From Planctomycetaceae bacterium (GTDB lineage Bacteria > Planctomycetota > Planctomycetia > Pirellulales > Pirellulaceae), in NCBI GenBank assembly GCA_005773145.1, contig SXHS01000365.1, positions 1-6,479 of the forward strand: DNA of 6,479 nt. The letters are read 5' to 3'. This document shows positions 1 to 5,531 of the stretch, one piece after another; the first letter of the stretch is position 1, and the number at the start of each line of letters is the position of its first letter. Below the pieces are notes generated by a model. That model was not told where the DNA came from and did not search any database. It was given only the letters and a program-made list of their open reading frames with translations. The position numbers and the translations under genes are program-made.

Positions 1-1895
1 CCCGCTAGATGAGCCGTCGGATCGATCTCCATGATCTCTCCCGCACGGCGGCTGCGAGGATCGCTCTTGAGCACATAGCTGACCTGTAACGGCTCGTTGG
101 GCGCCGAGTCCTGTTGTGCCGTCAACACATGCCCGACGCGTTCTTCTGGCAATTGCAGGATCAACTCCCAATCCTTCGTGGGGTCGACCACGGTCATCAG
201 CACATTCCCCGGAACGACAGGCCGCTGCCGCAGTTGTTCCAGGACTGTCCAGCTCGTGATCACTTGCCCTGTTAAGGGGCTTTTTACCACCAGTTTCTCG
301 TATTTTGTGCGGAGCAAATCGCGCTGCTTCTCCAAACTTTTGAGCAACGCCTCCTGTTGTTTCAACTCGCCCCCTAAACGGGCTCGGTCGGTTTCGGTTG
401 GATTCTTGGTCGCCCGAGGATCCAACGAGATCCGACGCAAGGATTGAATGTGTTTCATGGTGGCCTGAATACGCCCCAGCAAATCCTCGCGTTCCATATC
501 CAATTTAGTGCTGGTCATTTTCGCTAACACGTCCCCATCATGCACCTGCTGACCGGTGGTCACGGAGACTTCCGTAACCACGGCTTCGGTATCGACGAAG
601 ACCTGCCGACGCAGAACCGGCTGCAATTCCCCCTCGCACTTCATGTCAAAGCGGTAGGGCACCAGACAGAGCGCGGCGATAGCACCGATCAGCAGAAGCG
701 CGGCGGCTATTGATTTGGGCAAATTGCGAACCGCCACAACCCAGCGAGCCTTCCCTAAAAATTGCCAAAGCGGCAACAAGAATAGACTGCGATAGGCCAT
801 CGCGTTGGACAGAGCCCGCGCGCTGTGTTCGGTCACCAGATCCACGCTCTGGCGAAACGCCTCGGCGGGCCGATTGTCCTCAATCTGTTCAATAATCAGG
901 GCACCAAACGGCACTTCCTCTTTGACGCGTGCCGCCCCCTCTTCCTCCCTCTGTTCCGACTGCTGGCGGACTGCGGCTGGGGAACGCAGCGGCAATACAG
1001 CGACCGACTTGGCATGGACCTCGTCCACGTAAGCCTGCAAGGCCGTCTCAATTTGTGGAGCCAGATGGTCGGTGGGACCGGTGTACCAAAGCGGTTCGCC
1101 ATTGCGGCAGACCGCCGTCGCCAAGCGGTTCAATAGCACAACCGAATTGGCCCGCTTGTCCATGGTGTCTTGACCGCTGATCGCCTCAACGACGTATTTG
1201 CGTCCCTTGCGCAGGGCCACACTGACTCGGTCCACACCGACCAAGCGGCGTCCTTCATTGGCAATGGTGTAGGCTGTGGTGCTGGCATCGAGCGAATCAT
1301 GGATCGTCCGCGCAAACTGTTCCGTGCGCGAAAAGAGCGTTTGCCAATCCATCAACTCCCGCAAGCGACGGCTTTGTAAGTAGTCGCCGATCAAGGCGCA
1401 CATCTGCGCGAGAAATCGCAGATAGCCCCGCTGACTGGCCGGGCCGCTCGTTGGGCGCTGAAAAACCTCGACCACGCCCGCCATGCGCTGTTCGTCCCGA
1501 ATCGGACAGAGCACCAATAGGTGGCTGGTGGGATTGCCCGCTTGATCGTCCCCGGTACCGCCCGAATACGGCGGAACTAAAAGTTCCTCATTGCCGTTCA
1601 AGACGCGATGCAGGAGTCGGGCATGTCGGGCGGCGTCGGCCCCCCCCTGCTCTTCTGGCAGACATTCGCGCAGCCGAATCTGATAGATGAGTCGCAAGGG
1701 ACCTTCCGGCGAGACAATCCAAACCGCGCCGCCAATCGCGGCCAAGGCCGAGACGACTCGCTGCAGAAATTCTCCGTAAAATACCTCGGGCTCAAGCCCT
1801 TGCTTGGTTAATTGGCTGATCTCATGAACCAAACCGCGTATCTGGGCCTTGGTCTCTTCGATCGCCTGCGGATCAATGGGCTGTTCAGTACTCAT
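1..1895 (-). CDS. GAF-GAF-transmembrane-HlyD membrane-fusion protein (3' end outside window)
   Basis: Periplasmic adaptor (membrane-fusion) protein of the HlyD/efflux adaptor family, expected to link an inner-membrane exporter to the outer envelope. Reading leftward from ATG at 1895, 631 codons are visible with no stop before the window edge. Residues 1-400 look cytoplasmic and contain two GAF-like alpha/beta regions (about 37-178 and 195-380), the first ending in a typical VVEVFQRP strand and the second in GALIIEQIED. One membrane segment follows (about 404-422, SIAAALLLIGAIAALCLV). After it come the first half of a lipoyl/biotinyl-like domain (about 430-465, VSVTTGQQVHDGDVLAKM), a charged coiled-coil hairpin (about 466-540), the second lipoyl half (about 541-572, VKSPLTGQVI then VVPGNVLMTVVD) and the start of the beta-barrel. 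The start is 4 bases after the SecA-like stop with only a weak GGAT upstream, so translational coupling is likely. Adaptors of this family normally have a short N-terminus; the 400-residue sensor-like N-terminus is unusual. The GAF assignment is by fold-like pattern only and is less certain than the HlyD part. Confidence 0.88.
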   Translation of the reverse strand, partial: MSTEQPIDPQAIEETKAQIRGLVHEISQLTKQGLEPEVFYGEFLQRVVSALAAIGGAVWIVSPEGPLRLIYQIRLRECLPEEQGGADAARHARLLHRVLNGNEELLVPPYSGGTGDDQAGNPTSHLLVLCPIRDEQRMAGVVEVFQRPTSGPASQRGYLRFLAQMCALIGDYLQSRRLRELMDWQTLFSRTEQFARTIHDSLDASTTAYTIANEGRRLVGVDRVSVALRKGRKYVVEAISGQDTMDKRANSVVLLNRLATAVCRNGEPLWYTGPTDHLAPQIETALQAYVDEVHAKSVAVLPLRSPAAVRQQSEQREEEGAARVKEEVPFGALIIEQIEDNRPAEAFRQSVDLVTEHSARALSNAMAYRSLFLLPLWQFLGKARWVVAVRNLPKSIAAALLLIGAIAALCLVPYRFDMKCEGELQPVLRRQVFVDTEAVVTEVSVTTGQQVHDGDVLAKMTSTKLDMEREDLLGRIQATMKHIQSLRRISLDPRATKNPTETDRARLGGELKQQEALLKSLEKQRDLLRTKYEKLVVKSPLTGQVITSWTVLEQLRQRPVVPGNVLMTVVDPTKDWELILQLPEERVGHVLTAQQDSAPNEPLQVSYVLKSDPRSRRAGEIMEIDPTAHLA

Positions 1896-1899
1896 ATTT

Positions 1900-3885
1900 T
1901 TAATGATCCAACATATCCAAATACGGATCCTGCCCCATTTCCAAATGCATTTTCTTGCGAAGTTTTTCGTGGTGCAGCAGGACCTTGCGCGAGCGGAAGT
2001 GACGCCGCTCGATGATCCGCTGCGCCCGGGAAAAATGTCGAGCCATCCCATCCAACGAGCTGGAATGCGTTGCCGAATCATGCAACCGGCGGGCACGTTG
2101 TGCGCCGAGGGCCATGGTGAGAATGTCATCATCTAGGGCCAGGTACTGTCGCACCGTGCCCGGATCCCCCTGTCGTCCACAGCGGCCGGCCAATTGGCGA
2201 TCGATGCGGGCCGAATCGTGCAATTCCGTGCAGACCACATGCAGTCCGCCCAATTCGTGGACCCCGTCCCCCAATTTAATATCGGTGCCGCGCCCGGCCA
2301 TGTTGGTGGCTACCGTCACCTTGCCTTGATGTCCAGCTAAGGCCACAATTTGGGCCTCGTGGGCAACCTGCCGCGCATTCAGGACCTGATGGCGAATACC
2401 TTCCGCATCGAGCAGCTGGGAGAGATGCTCCGACTTGTCGATGGAACGCGTGCCGATGAGCACGGGTCGACCGCTGGCGTGATGTTCCTTGACCTCCTCG
2501 ACAATAGCGTGCCATTTGGAATCACTGTCCGGAAAGACCTGATCGGGATAGCGTTGGCGGATCGGGGGGCGGTTGGTGGGAATCCGCTCACACCGGGTCC
2601 GATAAATGCTCCGCAGCTCACCAGCGGAATTGGCCACAGTCCCAGTCATACCGGCCAAGTGCCGATAGCGGCGGAACAGATCCTGAATGGTGATCCGTGC
2701 GGCGTGTCCCGATTCGACCGTTACCTTGACACCCTCCTTGGCCTCGACCGCTTGATGGATGCCACCGCTCCACTTACGTCCCTCGGCAATGCGACCGGTG
2801 AATTCATCGACGATGACGATCTCGCCGTCCTGGACGACAAACTCCCGATCTCGATGAAATTCGCGAACCACCTTGATGGCCCGCTCGATATAGGTGTAGA
2901 TGTCAATCAGTCCGACGGGGCCCATTTCTTTGGGCGTGGAGAGCGAGCGGGCCAGTTGTCGACCAGCGAAGTTGAGCTCAACCGTGCGCTTTTCCAGGTC
3001 GTAGTGATAGTGCGTTTCGTCGACGAACTGATCCGCGCATTGCGCGGCCCACTCGTAGCAGGCCACGGCGATTAGTTGAGCCTCGCCGGGAATGGCACTG
3101 ATGATCAACGGGGTGCGAGCCTCGTCAATCAGAATACTGTCTGCTTCGTCAACGACACAGAAATGTAATTCGCGGAGAACCGGCTGATCATGCGATTGGG
3201 ACGGATCGGCTGCCCCGCCCATGATGTTGGTGGGATCCTCGCGGAGTTGTCGCAGCAGCAATCGATCACGCAAGAAGTCGAAGCCGACTTCCTTGGCAGT
3301 GCCGTAGGTGACATCACAGGCATAGGCACGACGCCGCATATCCTGATTCATGCCGGTTTGGATGATGCCGACCGTCATACCCAGCTGGCGGTAAATGGGC
3401 TCCATCCATTCCGCGTCGCGTTTGGCCAGGTAGTCGTTGACCGTTACGAGGTGCGCCCCACGACCTTCCAGGGCCCGCAGGTACATGGGCAAGGTCGCGG
3501 TCAGTGTCTTCCCTTCCCCCGTTTGCATCTCGGCGATTGATCGCTCGAAGAGCGCCATGCCACCCAGCAACTGCACGTCGAAGTGCCGCATGTTGAGCGT
3601 ACGCCGCCCCGCCTCGCGGACCAAAGCAAACGCTTCGGGAAGCAGTCGATCCAGCGGCTCGCCACTCCGAGCCCGATAGCGGAGCGATAGGCTTGCCTTG
3701 CGCAACTGGTCGCCAGTTAGCGCTTCTAGGGTCGGCTCCAGCTCGGCGATCCGAGGCAGCAGGAGCTGCCAGACCGCCCCTCGCCCCAGCCGTGGAGATG
3801 TGGCGCGTGCCAAAAGCCGCCGCAGCGCGGAGAGGGGCCGAGCTTGATCCAATGGCTGATCCGCAGATATCGTCGTGTCGACCAT
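1900..3885 (-). CDS. SecA-like preprotein translocase ATPase lacking the C-terminal wing and finger domains
   Basis: SecA-family motor protein, 661 residues from ATG 3885. SecA normally uses ATP to push preproteins through SecYEG. Visible: N-terminal helix region, Walker A MQTGEGKT (120-127), VTVNDYLAKRD (148-157), GFDFLRD (201-207), Walker B VVDEADS (244-250) with IDEARTPLIIS, the preprotein cross-linking domain ending in VDEFTGR and KWSGGIHQAVEAKEGV (371-386), AGMTGT (411-416), NMAGRGTDIKLG (528-539) and motif VI QLAGRCGRQGDPG (564-576). The ATPase therefore looks intact. The protein stops about 85 residues after motif VI, just after the scaffold helix (RAQRIIERRHFRSRKVLLHHEKLRKK). Canonical SecA is about 840-900 residues; the helical wing, two-helix finger and zinc-binding tail are absent, and no SecA-like sequence continues in another frame. 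It is therefore probably a specialised paralogue, not the housekeeping SecA. The frame is open upstream to a TTG at 4086 (728 residues). I prefer 3885 because SecA similarity begins just after it and the extension looks unlike SecA; its ribosome site is weak. Confidence 0.9.
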   Translation of the reverse strand: MVDTTISADQPLDQARPLSALRRLLARATSPRLGRGAVWQLLLPRIAELEPTLEALTGDQLRKASLSLRYRARSGEPLDRLLPEAFALVREAGRRTLNMRHFDVQLLGGMALFERSIAEMQTGEGKTLTATLPMYLRALEGRGAHLVTVNDYLAKRDAEWMEPIYRQLGMTVGIIQTGMNQDMRRRAYACDVTYGTAKEVGFDFLRDRLLLRQLREDPTNIMGGAADPSQSHDQPVLRELHFCVVDEADSILIDEARTPLIISAIPGEAQLIAVACYEWAAQCADQFVDETHYHYDLEKRTVELNFAGRQLARSLSTPKEMGPVGLIDIYTYIERAIKVVREFHRDREFVVQDGEIVIVDEFTGRIAEGRKWSGGIHQAVEAKEGVKVTVESGHAARITIQDLFRRYRHLAGMTGTVANSAGELRSIYRTRCERIPTNRPPIRQRYPDQVFPDSDSKWHAIVEEVKEHHASGRPVLIGTRSIDKSEHLSQLLDAEGIRHQVLNARQVAHEAQIVALAGHQGKVTVATNMAGRGTDIKLGDGVHELGGLHVVCTELHDSARIDRQLAGRCGRQGDPGTVRQYLALDDDILTMALGAQRARRLHDSATHSSSLDGMARHFSRAQRIIERRHFRSRKVLLHHEKLRKKMHLEMGQDPYLDMLDH

Positions 3886-4091
3886 GCAACCGATCCGTTC
3901 CCATTCCAGACCTTCAGCCCAGACCTCCAGCGCCATCGCCCTGCGCCAGTGCCACAACTCTGAGTGGCGACCTGGCCCCCGTTGGCGATCTTGCGCGAAC
4001 GCGAATGCTAGCATTCCGGAATTGGACTGCGTGCGCTCCCTGCCCCCCTTCTTGATGGTATCGAATTGGCCGAACCAACGCAACAAGAGCC
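3886..4091 (-). other. 206-base gap between ABC ATPase and SecA-like gene, with a 14-bp palindrome
   Basis: If the SecA-like gene starts at ATG 3885, this stretch is non-coding. It holds a perfect 14-bp palindrome, gaatgctagcattc, at 4003-4016, which could be an operator or a small hairpin. I see no convincing -35/-10 pair and no hairpin with a T-run, so the operon probably reads through. The SecA frame remains open across the whole gap, with in-frame ATGs at 4014 and 3936, so part of it may encode an N-terminal extension instead. Confidence 0.45.
4003..4016. repeat. Perfect 14-bp palindrome
   Basis: gaatgctagcattc equals its own reverse complement. It lies in the gap between the ABC ATPase stop and the SecA-like start. 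It may be a dimeric regulator site; no function is shown by sequence alone. Confidence 0.5.
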
Positions 4092-5249
4092 CTACTGGCG
4101 TTCAAAGAGCGCCTTGCGCAGTTCTTCCTCGAATGAGGCGCTGGCGGCGATCGCTGCCTGGAAGTCTTGTTTACCCAACGCGTAAACGGTAGTGGGCTGA
4201 GTGGTCACAATGGTTGCGTTGCGTGGTTCGCCGGTCAGCAACGCGGCCTCGCCGAAGAATTGACCTTCCCCCAGCGTATTCACGACTTTGCGAACTGCAG
4301 CGATTGTAACGACCACATCGACCGCCCCCTGGCGGATCAGGTAAAACTTTTCCCCGACCTCTCCTTGTCGGATGATCTCCTGCCCGGCCGGAAATACTTC
4401 GGCCGTCATGCGGTCTGCAACTTGGGTCAAGGTGCGGGGCGTCAGCCGTGAAAAGAGCTCCACCCGCGAGAGGAACTCGCATACCACGGCGGATTCCTTG
4501 ACCAGCACGTCCGACTTGATGTAACCGTCCACCATATTCACGATGCGGTCGGCCACGTCGAGAATCCGATTATCGTGCGTCACCATCAGGATGGTACATG
4601 CCTCTTCGCGCGCCAAACGCTGAAAGAGGGTCACCACATCACGTCCCGTTTTTTCGTCCAAGGCGGCGGTCGGTTCATCGGCCAGCACCAGCTTGGGTCG
4701 GTGCACCAACCCGCGCGCGATGGCGACGCGTTGCTTTTGTCCACCCGAGAGGGAACCCGGCTTGTAGTGCAACCGATGCCCCATGCCCAGTTGTTCCAAC
4801 ATCACCCGGATCCGATGTTGTGATTCGCTGGCGTCCATTCTGACCAACTCGGTCGCCATTTTGACATTCTGGGACGCGGTCAAGGACTCGAACAGGTTGT
4901 GTGCCTGAAAAATAAAGCCGATCTCGCGGCGCAGCTGGAGAATTAAGGACTCGGTCGCGCCGAACAGTTCGCGCCCCAGAACGGTCAGGCTCCCCTCTTG
5001 CACGGTCCGCAGGGTGCCGATGAGGGTGAGGAGCGTTGTTTTGCCGGAGCCGCTGGGGCCGGTCATGATCACAATTTCGCCGCGGCGAATGTGGAGCTGA
5101 TTGTCGAATAGCACCTGCTTGCGCAGCTCCCCCTCGCCGTAATGGTGCTGCAACCCGCGCACTTGCAAGGCGAAATCGCCCGACGAACCTGGCGGGTCGG
5201 CCCCAGCCGGATGGGGACCAACCATTGGGGGAAGAAGACCGGAAACCAT
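4092..5249 (-). CDS. ABC transporter ATPase fused to a cyclic-nucleotide-binding domain
   Basis: Cytoplasmic ATPase subunit of an ABC exporter of the LolD/MacB/DevA kind (385 residues). Residues about 26-250 form a complete nucleotide-binding domain: Walker A GPSGSGKT (64-71), Q-loop Q115, signature LSGGQ (167-171), Walker B LVLADEP with E192, D-loop AALD (195-198) and H-loop H225. Residues about 264-375 match a cNMP-binding fold, with GEVGEKFYLIRQGAVDVVV (296-314) and a phosphate-binding cassette FGEAALLTGEPRNATI (332-347) keeping the glutamate E334 and arginine R343 expected to contact the cyclic phosphate. The protein has no membrane segment, so it needs a permease partner, and none is visible in the window. 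LolD/DevA-type ATPases are usually about 220-250 residues; the C-terminal sensor-type domain is the extra part and suggests ligand or allosteric control. A Shine-Dalgarno-like TGGAG (5256-5260) 6 bases before ATG 5249 supports this start, and an in-frame TAG lies just upstream. DevA pairs with a HlyD-type DevB, which fits the HlyD-type gene here. Confidence 0.92.
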   Translation of the reverse strand: MVSGLLPPMVGPHPAGADPPGSSGDFALQVRGLQHHYGEGELRKQVLFDNQLHIRRGEIVIMTGPSGSGKTTLLTLIGTLRTVQEGSLTVLGRELFGATESLILQLRREIGFIFQAHNLFESLTASQNVKMATELVRMDASESQHRIRVMLEQLGMGHRLHYKPGSLSGGQKQRVAIARGLVHRPKLVLADEPTAALDEKTGRDVVTLFQRLAREEACTILMVTHDNRILDVADRIVNMVDGYIKSDVLVKESAVVCEFLSRVELFSRLTPRTLTQVADRMTAEVFPAGQEIIRQGEVGEKFYLIRQGAVDVVVTIAAVRKVVNTLGEGQFFGEAALLTGEPRNATIVTTQPTTVYALGKQDFQAAIAASASFEEELRKALFERQ

Positions 5250-5255
5250 CCGCAG

Positions 5256-5260
5256 CTCCA
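5256..5260 (-). promoter_or_regulatory. Ribosome binding site of the ABC ATPase gene
   Basis: The minus strand reads TGGAG six bases before ATG 5249, a good spacing. It decides the start between this ATG and the in-frame ATG eight codons later. Confidence 0.6.
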
Positions 5261-5327
5261 GCTAGCGGCGCTGGGGGCACGGCAGGACCGTTTCGCACCG
5301 GCGCTCGATTTGGGCGACAACCGACGG

Positions 5328-5519
5328 TTAGCGGGTACGCTCTTCAAGACCCAAGGTGCCGATCAGCACCTCGGCGCCGGGCGTCATATCGCGAATCTTA
5401 TCGGCAATGTGCTGTTTTTCGGAAACGGTCGCTTTTTCCAGCCGCCGTTTCATGACGGTCATTTTCTTGGTCCGGTGGCGACGACGACGCAACTCGCGTT
5501 TTCTCTCAGTGCTTCTCAA
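5328..5519 (-). CDS. Small basic protein, 63 residues, TTG start (planctomycete-type, possibly DUF6800)
   Basis: Function unknown. The protein opens with a very basic arginine-rich stretch (STERKRELRRRRHRTKKM), continues with a lysine/arginine helix (MKRRLEKATVSEKQHIADKI), and ends with a hydrophobic patch RDMTPGAEVLIGTLGLEER. This pattern resembles very small planctomycete proteins I know as DUF6800, but the match is from memory and unverified. The basic N-terminus suggests nucleic-acid or ribosome binding (inference). There is no signal peptide or membrane segment. The start is TTG at 5519: AGGAG lies 7 bases upstream, and the family-like sequence begins exactly there. An ATG at 5588 in the same frame would add 23 residues (MAVAGWHFSGFLL...) encoded by the hairpin/T-run leader, which looks non-coding. 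It is the first gene after the leftward promoter and 78 bases before the ABC ATPase gene, so it is probably co-transcribed with the export genes. Confidence 0.72.
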   Translation of the reverse strand: MRSTERKRELRRRRHRTKKMTVMKRRLEKATVSEKQHIADKIRDMTPGAEVLIGTLGLEERTR

Positions 5520-5526
5520 GCTAAAA

Positions 5527-5531
5527 CTCCT
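5527..5531 (-). promoter_or_regulatory. Ribosome binding site that sets the TTG start
   Basis: Minus-strand AGGAG, seven bases before TTG 5519. It is the best Shine-Dalgarno match in the operon and the main reason to accept the TTG start. Its first two bases overlap the TAG stop (5530-5532) of the long integrase reading frame. Confidence 0.7.

Noticed and set aside
2350..3075. 241-codon plus-strand open frame
   Set aside because: It is wholly antisense to the SecA-like ATPase core, whose motifs are unmistakable; the translation resembles no family I know.
3314..3904. 196-codon minus-strand frame overlapping the SecA-like gene, and a 207-codon one at 4675-5298
   Set aside because: Both are alternate-frame shadows of conserved ATPase genes on the same strand (GC-rich codon bias), with low-complexity Arg/Pro/Ala composition.
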